NCBI RefSeq assembly: GCF_947494555.1
Contig: NZ_CANLVF010000002.1
Location: forward strand, 372,001-436,000
Source: an uncultured Roseibium sp.
Lineage (GTDB): Bacteria; Pseudomonadota; Alphaproteobacteria; Rhizobiales; Stappiaceae
DNA length: 64,000 nt
Direction: 5' to 3'
In this document: one piece after another, positions 16,696-27,725 of the stretch
Layout: the number at the start of each line of letters is the position of its first letter
Numbering within the stretch: the first letter of the stretch is position 1
Position numbers and translations under genes: made by a program
The notes under the pieces: generated by a model
Told to the model about the DNA's origin: nothing
What the model saw: the letters and a program-made list of their open reading frames with translations, nothing else
Databases searched by the model: none

Positions 16696-18738
16696 ATGAC
16701 GATCAACCCGCTGCTTGCCGAATGGACAACGCCTTTCGAGCTTCCGCCGTTTGACAAAATCGAACCGGGTCATTTCGACGATGCGTTTGAAAGCGCCATG
16801 TCGGAAGCGCGAGCGGAAAGCGACAAGATTGCGGAACAGCCCTCTGAACCGACTTTCGAAAATACCATCGCAGCTCTGGAGAAGTCCGGTGATCAACTGA
16901 CCAAGGTCGCACGCACTTTCTTTAATCTTACCAGCGCCGATACGAACGAAACACTTCAGAAGATCGAGCGCGACGTCGCTCCCAAGCTAGCCAAGCACTC
17001 CTCCGAGCTGCTTTTGAATGAAAAGCTATTCAAGCGCATTGCGTCGCTCTGGGACCAGCGCGACACGCTTGGCCTCAACGCGGAAGACGCCAAGGTTCTC
17101 GAGCGGTACCACAAGATGTTTCAGCGTGCCGGCGCGGGCCTTGATCCTGCCGGAAAAGCGCGAATGGCGGAAATCTCGCAACGTCTGGCAACGCTCGGCA
17201 CGAATTTCTCCCAGAACATCCTAAAAGACGAATCGGAATATCAACTCGTCCTTGAAACGGAAGAGGACCGTGCGGGCCTTCCGGACTTTCTTCTGACATC
17301 CGCAGCCGAAGCAGCGCGCGAACGAGGACATGACGGCAAGCATGTCATTACTCTTTCAAGATCCAGCATCGAGCCTTTCCTGCAGTTCTCAACCAACCGG
17401 CGGCTGCGCGAAGAAGCGTTCAAAGCCTGGAGCGCACGCGGGGAGCGCGACGGCGACACCAATAATGAAAGGATCATCGCGGAGACACTCGCTCTGCGCG
17501 CGGAAAAGGCGAAGCTGCTTGGCTATGAAAACTTCGCTGCCTTCAAACTCGAAGACACGATGGCCAAGACTCCTGACAATGTCCGCGACCTGCTGACCAA
17601 GGTCTGGGAGCCGGCGGTTGCACAGGCACGTGACGAGCAGGCAAAACTGGCCGAAATAGCCGCGCGTGGAGGCGAAAATCACACGATTGAAGCCTGGGAC
17701 TGGCGCTACTACTCGGAGAAGGTCCGCAAGGCAGAACACGATCTCGATGAGGCAGAATTAAAGCCCTATCTGCAGCTGGAGAATATAATCCTTGCAGCCT
17801 TCGATACGGCAACCCGGCTTTTCGGCGTAACCTTCAAGGAACTCCGCGGTATGCCCGTCTACCATCCGGACGTGCGCGTTTTCGAAGTATTTGATGCATC
17901 AGGCAACCATGTCGGTCTCTTCCTTGGTGACTATTTCGCCAGACCTTCCAAACGCTCGGGTGCCTGGATGACTGCGTTCCGGTCGCAGCACAAGCTTGAC
18001 GGCGAGATCGCCCCCATCATCGTGAATGTGATGAACTTCTCGAAAGGCGCGCCAGGAGAGGCAACGCTTCTGACTTTCGACGATGCCCGCACGCTGTTTC
18101 ACGAGTTTGGACACGGGTTGCACGGTCTTTTGTCCAACGTCACTTATCCGATGATTTCCGGAACAAGCGTCGTTCGCGATTTTGTCGAACTGCCGTCGCA
18201 ACTCTACGAGCACTGGCTTTCCGAGCCGAAGGTGCTTTCCAGATTCGCAACGCACTACAAGACCGGCGAGACGATGCCGCCGGAGCTTCTGAAGAAGCTT
18301 CTTGCAGCTACGAATTTCAACCAGGGTTTTGCCACGGTCGAATACACCGCATCGGCCCTGATGGACCTGGAATTGCATCTCCTTGATGCTCCCGGCGATA
18401 TCGATCTTGCTTCATTCGAGGATACGGAACTCGACAAGATCGGGATGCCCGACGCAATCACGATGCGTCACCGCATCCCGCATTTCCAACACGTCTTTTC
18501 AGGAGACGGCTATTCGGCCGGGTATTACAGCTACATGTGGTCCGAAGTCATGGATGCAGATGCCTTCGGGGCTTTCAAGGAAGCCGACGATATCTTCGAT
18601 CCCGAGGTCGCCGAAAGACTGCACACTCATATCTACTCCGCCGGCGGGCTCCCGGATCCCGAAGAAACCTATGTCGCGTTCAGGGGGCGACCGCCGCAAA
18701 TCGATGCCCTCTTGAAAAAACGCGGGTTTGCGTCCTGA
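16696..18738 (+). CDS. dcp: Peptidyl-dipeptidase Dcp (M3 metallopeptidase)
   Basis: This is a 680-residue protein, close to E. coli Dcp (681). The start at ATG 16696 has GAGGA upstream; an ATG at 16684 is less well placed. The zinc motif HEFGH is at residues 469-473, with the third ligand Glu in the downstream DFVELPSQLYEHW region, and the substrate-binding SGDGYSAGYYSYMWSEV stretch near 600. It removes C-terminal dipeptides from oligopeptides in the cytoplasm. Oligopeptidase A is the nearest alternative, but the FVELPSQ/YEHW wording and length fit Dcp. A terminator follows at 18747. Confidence 0.92.
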   Translation: MTINPLLAEWTTPFELPPFDKIEPGHFDDAFESAMSEARAESDKIAEQPSEPTFENTIAALEKSGDQLTKVARTFFNLTSADTNETLQKIERDVAPKLAKHSSELLLNEKLFKRIASLWDQRDTLGLNAEDAKVLERYHKMFQRAGAGLDPAGKARMAEISQRLATLGTNFSQNILKDESEYQLVLETEEDRAGLPDFLLTSAAEAARERGHDGKHVITLSRSSIEPFLQFSTNRRLREEAFKAWSARGERDGDTNNERIIAETLALRAEKAKLLGYENFAAFKLEDTMAKTPDNVRDLLTKVWEPAVAQARDEQAKLAEIAARGGENHTIEAWDWRYYSEKVRKAEHDLDEAELKPYLQLENIILAAFDTATRLFGVTFKELRGMPVYHPDVRVFEVFDASGNHVGLFLGDYFARPSKRSGAWMTAFRSQHKLDGEIAPIIVNVMNFSKGAPGEATLLTFDDARTLFHEFGHGLHGLLSNVTYPMISGTSVVRDFVELPSQLYEHWLSEPKVLSRFATHYKTGETMPPELLKKLLAATNFNQGFATVEYTASALMDLELHLLDAPGDIDLASFEDTELDKIGMPDAITMRHRIPHFQHVFSGDGYSAGYYSYMWSEVMDADAFGAFKEADDIFDPEVAERLHTHIYSAGGLPDPEETYVAFRGRPPQIDALLKKRGFAS

Positions 18739-18746
18739 ATATCGGT

Positions 18747-18773
18747 CGGCCGGATCATTTCCGGCCGGTTTTT
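18747..18773 (+). terminator. Intrinsic terminator after dcp
   Basis: CGGCCGGA/TCCGGCCG, an 8-bp stem with a 5-nt loop, then five T residues at 18769-18773. Confidence 0.85.
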
Positions 18774-18791
18774 AACATTCAGGGACGAATT

Positions 18792-19196
18792 ATGATCAAA
18801 CCGATGGCGCCGCCACCAGCACCGACCGCAAGACTCTTGCGGTTCTGTCTTGCGATTAGCGGTCTTACCGGGGCGATTGGTATCTTATCGCTTGCACTCG
18901 CGGCACACGCAGGTGATTCCAACACACTTGGAACAGCAGCGCGTATGTTGATGTTCCACGCGCCTGTGTTTCTGGGGATCGGAATTCTGGCGCAGTCGCG
19001 CAGAGTGCTTTTGCTTCCCTTTACAGCGCTGTGCCTTGCCTGCGGGCTTGCACTCTTTTGCGGAGACCTCTTCAGCCGCGCCTTTCTGGAGAGCAGATTG
19101 TTCCCAATGGCAGCTCCGATAGGTGGCATGTTGTTGATTGTCGGGTGGCTTGCGCTTGCGCTTGGTGCCTTCCGGATTACGCAGCGGGACGCCTGA
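18792..19196 (+). CDS. DUF423-family small membrane protein
   Basis: This is a 134-residue protein. Four hydrophobic segments; the openings LCLAISGLTGAIGILSLALAAH and MLMFHAPVFLGIG, and the end GGMLLIVGWLALALGAF are typical of the DUF423 (YwdK-type) family. The function of the family is unknown. ATG at 18792 with AGGGA upstream. It lies 18 bp after the dcp terminator and 16 bp from the convergent fghA, so it may be transcribed by readthrough or from a promoter inside dcp. Confidence 0.85.
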   Translation: MIKPMAPPPAPTARLLRFCLAISGLTGAIGILSLALAAHAGDSNTLGTAARMLMFHAPVFLGIGILAQSRRVLLLPFTALCLACGLALFCGDLFSRAFLESRLFPMAAPIGGMLLIVGWLALALGAFRITQRDA

Positions 19197-19211
19197 CGCC
19201 GGTCTAGGCGC

Positions 19212-20039
19212 TTACCCTTTCAGCCGTTCGGCGTGCCAGGCAACATGATCACGCGCAAAAGTCGCGACGAAGTAATAGGAATGATCGTAGCCTTCCTGCA
19301 GCCGGTAGCAATGTGCTGTTTTCGTTTCAATAAGGGCGTCGGATAGTGCACCCGGCCTTAAGAGGTCGAAGAATTGATCATCAGCCCCCTGATCAACGAG
19401 TACGTCGCCTACCCACACCTTTTCTCGCAAGAGCAACGACGCATCATGGCCGTGCCAGAGGCTCTCATCGGGTCCCAGATAAGCACCGAGCTGCTTTTTG
19501 CCCCAGTCGGATGCTGCCGGGTTGGAGATGGGCGCAAAAGCAGACAGGGATTGATATTGCCCGGGATACTTCATGGCCAGCGTTATCGCCCCGTGCCCGC
19601 CCATGGAATGACCGGTAATGCCGTGGTGAACTGAAACCGCAAAATTTTCCGTTACCAGATCACGAAGTTCACTGGCGACGTAGGTTTCCATCTGAAAGTG
19701 CGGCGCCCACGGTTCCTCGGTCGCATTCACATAGAAACCGGCACCCTGACCGAGATCATAGGCCTCATCATTGGCGATCTCCTCGCCGCGCGGACTGGTG
19801 TCAGGGAATACAACGGCCAGGCCGAATTCCGCGGCATGTGCCTGGAGCCCCGCCTTGGTCATCGCATTTTCATGCGTACAGGTCAGGCCCGACAGATACC
19901 AAAGGCACGGCACTGGACCTTCCTGCGCCTGCGGCGGCATGTAGACGGCAAAAGTCATCTCGCAACCGCACGCTTGGGATGCGTGGCTGTAGACACCCTG
20001 GACGCCGCCGAAAGCTTTGTTCTCGGAGATGGTTTTCAT
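19212..20039 (-). CDS. fghA: S-formylglutathione hydrolase
   Basis: This is a 275-residue alpha/beta hydrolase (esterase D family). Nucleophile elbow GHSMGGHG with Ser145; Asp221 in QGADDQF and His253 in YDHSYYF complete the triad. LWYLSGLTCTHENAMTKAG and VVFPDTSPRG are family signatures. It hydrolyses S-formylglutathione to formate and glutathione, the second step of glutathione-dependent formaldehyde detoxification. It is downstream of frmA in the same direction, 150 bp apart, so the two act together and may share a transcript. Confidence 0.94.
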   Translation of the reverse strand: MKTISENKAFGGVQGVYSHASQACGCEMTFAVYMPPQAQEGPVPCLWYLSGLTCTHENAMTKAGLQAHAAEFGLAVVFPDTSPRGEEIANDEAYDLGQGAGFYVNATEEPWAPHFQMETYVASELRDLVTENFAVSVHHGITGHSMGGHGAITLAMKYPGQYQSLSAFAPISNPAASDWGKKQLGAYLGPDESLWHGHDASLLLREKVWVGDVLVDQGADDQFFDLLRPGALSDALIETKTAHCYRLQEGYDHSYYFVATFARDHVAWHAERLKG

Positions 20040-20163
20040 GACGTTCCTATCGAGTTGAGAAGTTGCAGAGCCAAATGCCTTGGCCAGCTGCGGCGCCTAC
20101 GAGTGAGAATCCTGCAGCTCCGCGCACGTGAGGCTGGCGTGGAGAAAACAGCACAGGGGACGA

Positions 20164-20181
20164 GGCCGGGATAATCCGGCC
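20164..20181. terminator. Short GC hairpin between frmA and fghA
   Basis: GGCCGG/CCGGCC with a 6-nt loop starts 8 nt after the frmA stop on the minus strand. There is no T-run, so it is more likely a pause or a stabiliser than a complete terminator. The rest of the 150-bp spacer shows no gene. Confidence 0.35.
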
Positions 20182-20189
20182 CGCCGAGA

Positions 20190-21302
<1,113 letters not shown>

Positions 21303-21684
21303 GGATGAACCTCCCTGATTTGTCTTCCCCGGAGAGTTACCGGCCCTTGATTGAATTGCAAGATCCGAAACGACGTCAGTTGTTTGGATTGCGCGCATCG
21401 TGCAGAAAAATGTCCGTTTGCCGGCCTCGTGGAACTGTGAATAGCGGTCACATGGATCGTCAAAAGCATCCGCTGCTTCGAATGGCCGCGCGGTGTACGA
21501 CACTCATGTCGTTTTCTGACAATGAGGCGACCGAAACCTGATACGCACCGGCAGGTGCAATCGTGATTATGCCGGGCAATGGACGGACCCAAACCGCATC
21601 GGTATGGTCGCGATCTGAAATTTCACCAAGTCATGCCATTTTCCAGGTCGGAACCCGGCATGAAACGTGCGGAGCCGCTGCTTT
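21303..21684. promoter_or_regulatory. Divergent frmA-soxB intergenic region with operator-like dyad and soxB leader hairpin
   Basis: No gene in 382 bp. ACGACA-N4-TGTCGT is a perfect dyad at 21497-21512, near the middle, where it could serve both genes. At 21632-21662 a stem CATGCC/GGCATG encloses a second stem TTCC/GGAA separated by a symmetric 3x3 internal loop; it ends 22 nt before the soxB ATG and just ahead of its GGAG. Confidence 0.5.
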
Positions 21685-22938
21685 ATGAAGCGTTATTCCT
21701 TCCTGGAACTGGCCAAGAACGCCTTTTCCGCGCACCAGAATTGGGGGCGTCAATGGCGCTCGCCCGAGCCCAAGGCCGAATACGACGTTGTCATCGTCGG
21801 TGCAGGCGGCCACGGTCTTGCGACGGCCTACTATCTCGCCAAGGAACACGGCGTTCGGAACGTTGCGGTCATCGAAAAAGGCTGGCTCGGAGGCGGAAAC
21901 ACCGGGCGGAACACGACAATTGTGCGTTCCAACTATCTCTGGGAAGAAAGCGCTGCGCTCTACAATCACGCGATCGGTCTCTGGCACGGCCTTTCTCAGG
22001 AATTGAACTACAACGTCATGTATTCCGCACGCGGTGTCATGATGTTGGCGCACACGGTGCATGACATACAGGTTGCGCAACGGCATATCCACGCGAACCG
22101 GCTCGCAGGCGTGCAAAATGAATGGCTGACGCCCGAAAAGGCCAAGGAATATTGCCCGCCACTCAACATCTCCAAGAATATCCGTTATCCGGTCATGGGC
22201 GCGGCCCTTCAGCGCGTCGGTGGCACCGCCAGACACGATGCGGTGGCCTGGGGTTATGCGCGCGGCGCGGACGACATGGGTGTCGATATTATCCAGAACT
22301 GCGCCGTCACCGGCATCAGGCGCGGTCAGGACGGTGCCGTTGAGGGTGTCGAAACGTCCAAAGGTTTCATCAAGGCCAAAAAGATCGGTGTTGTTGCGGC
22401 CGGACACACCTCGACCGTGATGGATATGGCGGGTGTTCGAATGCCGCTTGAATCCTTCCCGCTCCAGGCACTGGTGTCGGAACCTGTAAAGCCTGCATTT
22501 CCATGCGTCGTCATGTCCAACACGATCCACGCCTACATCTCGCAATCCGACAAGGGCGAACTGGTGATCGGCGCCGGCACGGATCAGTTCATTTCCTATT
22601 CGCAAACTGGCGGCATACACATCTCCAATCACACGATCGACGCGATTTGTGAGCTCTTCCCGCAATTCCGGCGGATGCGGATGTTGCGGAACTGGGGCGG
22701 CATCGTCGATGTGACGCCCGATCGCTCGCCAATATTGTCGAAAACCCCGGTTCAGGGGCTTTACGTCAATTGCGGCTGGGGCACTGGCGGCTTCAAAGCA
22801 ACTCCAGGGTCGGGTCACGTCTTTGCGCACACAATCGCCAAAGACGAACCGCACCGGATCAACGCACCTTTCACAATCGACCGGTTCCGCACCGGACGCC
22901 TTATCGACGAAGCGGCAGCAGCCGCCGTCGCGCACTAG
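21685..22938 (+). CDS. soxB: Sarcosine oxidase subunit beta
   Basis: This is a 417-residue protein, the usual SoxB length. ATG 21685 with GGAG 10 nt upstream. The N-terminus up to about residue 30 is typical; the FAD Rossmann motif [20 protein letters not shown] is at about 35-54, then [22 protein letters not shown], and near the end [16 protein letters not shown]. The subunit carries the sarcosine-oxidising non-covalent FAD and, in the family, the covalent FMN. First gene of soxBDAG; soxD follows after 15 bp. Confidence 0.96.
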   Translation: MKRYSFLELAKNAFSAHQNWGRQWRSPEPKAEYDVVIVGAGGHGLATAYYLAKEHGVRNVAVIEKGWLGGGNTGRNTTIVRSNYLWEESAALYNHAIGLWHGLSQELNYNVMYSARGVMMLAHTVHDIQVAQRHIHANRLAGVQNEWLTPEKAKEYCPPLNISKNIRYPVMGAALQRVGGTARHDAVAWGYARGADDMGVDIIQNCAVTGIRRGQDGAVEGVETSKGFIKAKKIGVVAAGHTSTVMDMAGVRMPLESFPLQALVSEPVKPAFPCVVMSNTIHAYISQSDKGELVIGAGTDQFISYSQTGGIHISNHTIDAICELFPQFRRMRMLRNWGGIVDVTPDRSPILSKTPVQGLYVNCGWGTGGFKATPGSGHVFAHTIAKDEPHRINAPFTIDRFRTGRLIDEAAAAAVAH

Positions 22939-22953
22939 GGGAGATTTCATCAG

Positions 22954-23259
22954 ATGCTGCTGGTTTACTGCCCCTATTGCGGCGTTTCGCGTCCGGAAAC
23001 AGAGTTTTCCTGCCGTGGCGAGGCACATATCGCACGGCCTGCCGACCCGGCACAGACAAGCGACGAGGATTGGGTGAACTTCCTCTATATGCGCAGCAAC
23101 ACCAAGGGTGTCTATGTTGAGCGCTGGCGCCACATTCACGGGTGCGGTCGCTTTTTCAACGCTGTCCGGAACACGGTCAGCGACGATTTCCTGAAATTTT
23201 ACAAGGCCGGTGAACCGATGCCGGACCTTGAAGAGCTTGCCAAGGAGGCCGGCAAATGA
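22954..23259 (+). CDS. soxD: Sarcosine oxidase subunit delta
   Basis: This is a 101-residue zinc-binding subunit. CPYCG near the N-terminus plus Cys20 and the HIHGCGRFF stretch supply the metal ligands known for the family. Structural member of the heterotetramer. Its stop overlaps the soxA start by 4 bp (ATGA), so translation is coupled. Confidence 0.95.
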   Translation: MLLVYCPYCGVSRPETEFSCRGEAHIARPADPAQTSDEDWVNFLYMRSNTKGVYVERWRHIHGCGRFFNAVRNTVSDDFLKFYKAGEPMPDLEELAKEAGK

Positions 23260-26258
23260 GCCAGCCGTTCCGTACAGAAAAAGGCGGCCGGATCGATCGG
23301 TCCGAGCAATTCACCTTCACCTTCGACGGTGAGGAGATGCAGGGTCACAAGGGCGATACGCTTGCGTCTGCACTGCTTGCAAACGGTATTCATCTGGTCG
23401 GCAGGTCCTTCAAGTACCACCGCCCACGCGGCATCGTCACAGCCGGTTCGGAAGAACCGAACGCGCTTGTGGGAATCTATCGCAACGGTGATCAGACGCC
23501 GAACCTGCGCGCGACCCAAGTCGAACTTTACCAGGGTCTCGAAGCGATTTCGCAGAACCGGTTTCCTTCGCTCGGTTTCGACGTCGGAGCGGTGAATGAC
23601 CGCCTCTCGATGTTTTTTCCGGCGGGCTTCTACTACAAGACATTCATGTGGCCGAAGTCGTTCTGGGACAAGGTCTACGAACCTGTCATCCGAGCCGCGG
23701 CGGGTCTCGGCAAGCCCCCTAAAAACCCAGATCACGATTCTTACGGCAATCTCTACGCCCATTGCGATGTGTTGGTTGCCGGATCAGGACCTGCCGGACT
23801 GTCGGCAGCTCTTGCGGCGGCGGAAAGCGGTGCCAAGGTAATCCTTTGCGACGAACAGTCGGAATTCGGCGGATCGCTTCTGACAGAAGCTAATGCAAGC
23901 ATTGACGGCATGGCCCCTTCCGATTGGGTGGCCGAAACAATTGCAAGGCTTGGCGCGATGGACAACGTCACGCTGTTGCCGCGCACGACCGCATTCGGTT
24001 ATTTCGCGCACAATTACATCGCGCTCGCCGAAAGGGTGACGGAACATCTTGCAAGCCCGGATCCCAAGCTTCCGCGCGAACGCCTTTGGCAGGTTCGGGC
24101 AAAGGAAGTTGTGATTGCCTCCGGGGCGATCGAACGGCCCATGGTCTTTCCCGAGAATGACCGGCCGGGGATTCTGCTCGCAGAGGCGGGCCGGACTTAT
24201 CTGAACCGGTATGGTGTGAAGGTCGGTCACAAGGTGGTTGTCGCAACGGCTTGCGATACCGCGTGGCAGGCTGCTTTCGACCTTGATGATCATGGTGTTG
24301 AAATTGCCGCAATCATCGAGATGCGGGAGGTTCCGCCCGAAAGCCTTGTCGCGATTGCCAAGGCACGTGGCATACGGGTGGAAGCTGGCTGCGTAATAAC
24401 CGGGACACTTGGTCGGAAACGCATCAAGTCGGCACTTCTCGGTCGATTGATGACCTCCGGGCAAGTTGCGTCCGGCGGCCAGGTTGAATGTGACGCTCTG
24501 TTGATGTCCGGTGGTTGGACGCCCACCGTCAGTCTCTATTCTCAATCTCGCGGCAAAGTCGTCTGGGATGCCGACAGTGGCGCGTATGTTCCTGGAAAGT
24601 CCGTCCAGAAAGAACGCTCGGTCGGCGGCGCCAAGGGCCTCTACGGATTGCAGGCGACCCTTGAGGACGGGTACGCCGCTGGCGAGGAAGCTGCGAAGGC
24701 CGCGATCGGAACATCCAAGAAAGTCACTTATGCAGCCGCGAGCGGTGGTGAAGCCGGTGAAGGTGGCACGCTCGGTGCCCTGCCCCACGACCGCAACGCG
24801 TCAAAGGTCAAGGCATTCGTGGACTACCAGAACGACGTTACAGCAAAAGACGTCAAGCTGGCGGTGCGCGAGGGCATGCAGTCGATCGAGCACATCAAGC
24901 GCTACACGACAACCGGAATGGCAACCGACCAGGGCCGGCTTTCGAATATGAATGCGCTTCAGATCGCTTCCGGCGCACTTGAACGGCCTGTGACGGATGT
25001 CGGCCTGACAACGTTCCGTCTCCCCTACACGCCAACGACATTCGGGCTTTTCGCAGGCGTTGCACGCGGCGACTTCTTCGATCCGGTCCGCAAAACGCCT
25101 TCGCACGACTGGGTTGTCGACAATGGCGGTGTCTTTGAGGACGTCGGCCAATGGAAGAGAACCTGGTATTTTCCCAAAAGCGGTGAAGACATGCACGCGG
25201 CTGTCGCGCGCGAGTGCAAGACGGTGCGTGAAAGCGTCGGTCTCTTCGATGCGTCAACGCTTGGAAAGATCGAGGTCGTCGGCCCCGATGCAGCCGAATT
25301 CCTGGAAAGGATGTACACCAATCCCTGGAAGAAACTTGCGCCCGGCCGTTGTCGCTACGGCCTGCTTTTGAACGACGCCGGCTTCATCACCGACGACGGC
25401 GTTATTGGCCGTTTGGCAGACGACCGTTTCCACGTCACGACCACGACCGGTGGCGCACCGAGCGTATTTGCGACAATGGAAGACTACCTCCAGACCGAAT
25501 GGCCGGACCTCGATGTCTGGATCACATCGACGACGGAGCAGTATGCCGTCGCGGCGGTTCAGGGGCCGAAGGCGCGCGAGGTAATCGCACCGTTTATCGA
25601 AGGCATTGATCTTTCCAACGAAGCCTTCCCGCATATGAGCGTCAAGGAAGCCACTTTCTGCGGCGTGCCCTGCCGGTTGTTCCGGATTTCCTTCACGGGC
25701 GAACTCGGTTTTGAGATTAACGTCCCCCGCCGGCACGGCAAAATGATGTGGGAGACGCTTGCAAAGGAAATCGAAAAGCATGACGGCACCAGTTACGGTA
25801 CGGAGACCATGCACGTGCTTCGTGCCGAAAAGGGCTACATCATCGTCGGGCAGGATACGGATGGCACCGTGACGCCACAAGACGCCGGAATGACCTGGGC
25901 AATCGGTAAGAAGAAACACGACTTCGTCGGCAAACGCGGGCTTGAGCGCCCTGATCTTGTGTCAGAAAACCGCAAGCAGTTCGTCGGGCTGCTGACCAAG
26001 GATCCCAAGGTGAAGCTGGAAGAGGGTGCGCAGATCACAACCGCAGAAAACCCGGCGACAGGTACACCGGCGGAAGGTCACGTGACATCGTCCTATTTCA
26101 GCCCGGCCCTTGACCGCACGATCGCTCTGGCGGTGGTGAAAAACGGACACGCTCTTGATGGCAAAACGCTTTATGTACCAATGCCGGACAGGAGCATTTC
26201 CGTGGAGGTTACGGGCCCTGTTTTCTATGACAAGGAAGGAGCGCGGATAAATGTCTGA
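23256..26258 (+). CDS. soxA: Sarcosine oxidase subunit alpha
   Basis: This is a 1000-residue protein, full family length. N-terminal ferredoxin-like fold (GDTLASALLANGIHLVGRSF, about 35-55), NAD/FAD Rossmann domain beginning CDVLVAGSGPAGLSAALAA (about 170-188), and a C-terminal GcvT-like folate domain (about 600-1000; AEKGYIIVGQDTDGTVTP). The folate domain captures the methyl group as 5,10-methylene-THF when THF is present; otherwise formaldehyde is released. It overlaps soxD by 4 bp and soxG by 8 bp. Confidence 0.96.
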   Translation: MSQPFRTEKGGRIDRSEQFTFTFDGEEMQGHKGDTLASALLANGIHLVGRSFKYHRPRGIVTAGSEEPNALVGIYRNGDQTPNLRATQVELYQGLEAISQNRFPSLGFDVGAVNDRLSMFFPAGFYYKTFMWPKSFWDKVYEPVIRAAAGLGKPPKNPDHDSYGNLYAHCDVLVAGSGPAGLSAALAAAESGAKVILCDEQSEFGGSLLTEANASIDGMAPSDWVAETIARLGAMDNVTLLPRTTAFGYFAHNYIALAERVTEHLASPDPKLPRERLWQVRAKEVVIASGAIERPMVFPENDRPGILLAEAGRTYLNRYGVKVGHKVVVATACDTAWQAAFDLDDHGVEIAAIIEMREVPPESLVAIAKARGIRVEAGCVITGTLGRKRIKSALLGRLMTSGQVASGGQVECDALLMSGGWTPTVSLYSQSRGKVVWDADSGAYVPGKSVQKERSVGGAKGLYGLQATLEDGYAAGEEAAKAAIGTSKKVTYAAASGGEAGEGGTLGALPHDRNASKVKAFVDYQNDVTAKDVKLAVREGMQSIEHIKRYTTTGMATDQGRLSNMNALQIASGALERPVTDVGLTTFRLPYTPTTFGLFAGVARGDFFDPVRKTPSHDWVVDNGGVFEDVGQWKRTWYFPKSGEDMHAAVARECKTVRESVGLFDASTLGKIEVVGPDAAEFLERMYTNPWKKLAPGRCRYGLLLNDAGFITDDGVIGRLADDRFHVTTTTGGAPSVFATMEDYLQTEWPDLDVWITSTTEQYAVAAVQGPKAREVIAPFIEGIDLSNEAFPHMSVKEATFCGVPCRLFRISFTGELGFEINVPRRHGKMMWETLAKEIEKHDGTSYGTETMHVLRAEKGYIIVGQDTDGTVTPQDAGMTWAIGKKKHDFVGKRGLERPDLVSENRKQFVGLLTKDPKVKLEEGAQITTAENPATGTPAEGHVTSSYFSPALDRTIALAVVKNGHALDGKTLYVPMPDRSISVEVTGPVFYDKEGARINV

Positions 26259-26826
26259 CGTTCTAGCAAATGATCTGATTACGCCCGATGCAGGCGTCAG
26301 CCCTCTTCTGAGCCAATCCGATGTGTCCATCTTGAAGGCTGCTCCCATTGCCCGGCTTTCGTTCCGGGCGCGGGAAGCTGCATTGGCGAATGCCGGGACA
26401 GCCTTTGGCGTGCCGCTTCCCACGCAACCTTTGTCCAGCGAAATCGGCGCCAAGCGTGCGGCGCTCTGGATGGGCCCCGACGAATGGACCCTCCTTGCGC
26501 CTGAAGAAGATCTGGAAACGCTCTTTGAGACCATTGAAACCGCACTTGGCGATCAGCCCCATGCGCTTGTCGACATTTCGGAAAGATCCGAGGCGATCAT
26601 TGTAAGTGGAGAAAAAGCAGTCTGGCTGCTGAACACAGGGATCTTTGTCGATTTCTCGATTGAGGAGTTTCCCGTCGGCACTGTCTCCAGAACGATCTTT
26701 CACAAGTCACCGGTGATGATCTGGCGCACGGGAGCCGACACGTTCGTGGTCGAGGCATGGGTGTCGTTCATGGACTATGTGTCCGGACTGCTTGTTCAAT
26801 CCGCACAAGAGCTGACGGCGGCATAA
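26251..26826 (+). CDS. soxG: Sarcosine oxidase subunit gamma
   Basis: This is a 191-residue subunit. LWMGPDEWTLLAPEED (about 70-85), the LVDISERSEAIIVSG stretch and the FSIEEFPVGTVSRTIFHKSPVMIWRT stretch are SoxG signatures. The gene starts inside the end of soxA (8-bp overlap), which fits fixed stoichiometry of the complex. It is the last gene of the operon; a terminator begins 26 bp downstream. Confidence 0.94.
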   Translation: MSDVLANDLITPDAGVSPLLSQSDVSILKAAPIARLSFRAREAALANAGTAFGVPLPTQPLSSEIGAKRAALWMGPDEWTLLAPEEDLETLFETIETALGDQPHALVDISERSEAIIVSGEKAVWLLNTGIFVDFSIEEFPVGTVSRTIFHKSPVMIWRTGADTFVVEAWVSFMDYVSGLLVQSAQELTAA

Positions 26827-26851
26827 CTGCCCTGCCCGTTGGATTTTCCAG

Positions 26852-26887
26852 GAACCCTCGGGACCTTGCTCACGAGGGTTCTTTTTT
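26852..26887 (+). terminator. Intrinsic terminator of soxBDAG
   Basis: GAACCCTCG (26852-26860) pairs with CGAGGGTTC (26873-26881), a 9-bp perfect stem, followed by six T residues. Confidence 0.92.
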
Positions 26888-26993
26888 CATGTTTGTCTGG
26901 TATTCACAGCGCTGCTTTTGATTTCGGCCCAAAAGCGAATCTGTCAAAGCGTTTACTTGCAAATTAGATACAAAATCCGCCACTCTTCCCGCC

Positions 26994-27725
26994 ATGCTTA
27001 AAATCGGTTCCTACAACATTCAAAAAGCTATCGGACTGGACGCACGCCGCAAGCCGGAGCGGACTCTCAAGGTTATTCAGGAGCTGAATTGCGACATTCT
27101 TGCCTTGCAGGAAGCCGACAAGCGATTCGGGCCACGCGAAAGCACGTTGAACCGGGATCATATTCTCGAGCAGACCGACTACCATCCTGTCCCGTTTTCA
27201 AATGGCTCGAGCAGCCTGGGCTGGCATGGCAACGCAATCCTTTTACGCAAAAAGATCGGCATTCTGGATTTTCGCAAGATCGAGCTTCCGACACTTGAGC
27301 CACGCGGCGCGGTTGCTGTGGATCTCGACATTGACGGAACCCCTATCCGCGTCGCCGCCATGCATCTGAGCCTTGTCGGCCACTTTCGAAAGAAGCAGAT
27401 CACCTCTTTGATGCACCAGTTGCACGAGGATCTGGACTATCTCCCGACCGTCCTCATCGGAGATCTGAACGAATGGCGCGATTCGGCGCGAAGCCTTAAG
27501 CTGTTCGAAGAGCGCTATGAAGTGACGACACCCGGGCGCAGTTTCCCGAGCCCGATGCCAGTTGGCAGTCTCGACCGGATCATCACAAGTCCGGAATTCA
27601 AAGTCCGCAAAGCCGGTGTTCACAAGTCCAAAACTGCCCGGATTGCCTCTGACCACCTACCCGTCTGGGCGCACTTGGAACTCGAGCAGTCCAGTCAACT
27701 GGCCACCCAGGCGAGCAGTCGCTAG
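26994..27725 (+). CDS. Endonuclease/exonuclease/phosphatase family protein
   Basis: This is a 243-residue protein with a full EEP fold: ALQEADK (metal Glu40), MHLSL (His124), GDLNEW (Asp157, Asn159) and SDHLPV (Asp220, His221). No signal peptide and no extra domains. Family members hydrolyse phosphodiesters in nucleic acids, lipids or inositol phosphates; the substrate cannot be told here. Single gene, with its own space of 106 bp after the sox terminator. Confidence 0.87.
   Translation: MLKIGSYNIQKAIGLDARRKPERTLKVIQELNCDILALQEADKRFGPRESTLNRDHILEQTDYHPVPFSNGSSSLGWHGNAILLRKKIGILDFRKIELPTLEPRGAVAVDLDIDGTPIRVAAMHLSLVGHFRKKQITSLMHQLHEDLDYLPTVLIGDLNEWRDSARSLKLFEERYEVTTPGRSFPSPMPVGSLDRIITSPEFKVRKAGVHKSKTARIASDHLPVWAHLELEQSSQLATQASSR

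Noticed and set aside
18537..18791. Upstream extension of the DUF423 frame into dcp
   Set aside because: It overlaps the end of dcp and the terminator hairpin; ATG 18792 has a proper ribosome binding site and gives the usual family length.
21631..23139. 502-codon open frame on the minus strand opposite soxB and soxD
   Set aside because: It is antisense to a gene with complete SoxB and SoxD signatures, has no ribosome binding site, and its translation is Arg/His/Cys-rich without a fold. It arises from GC-biased codon use.
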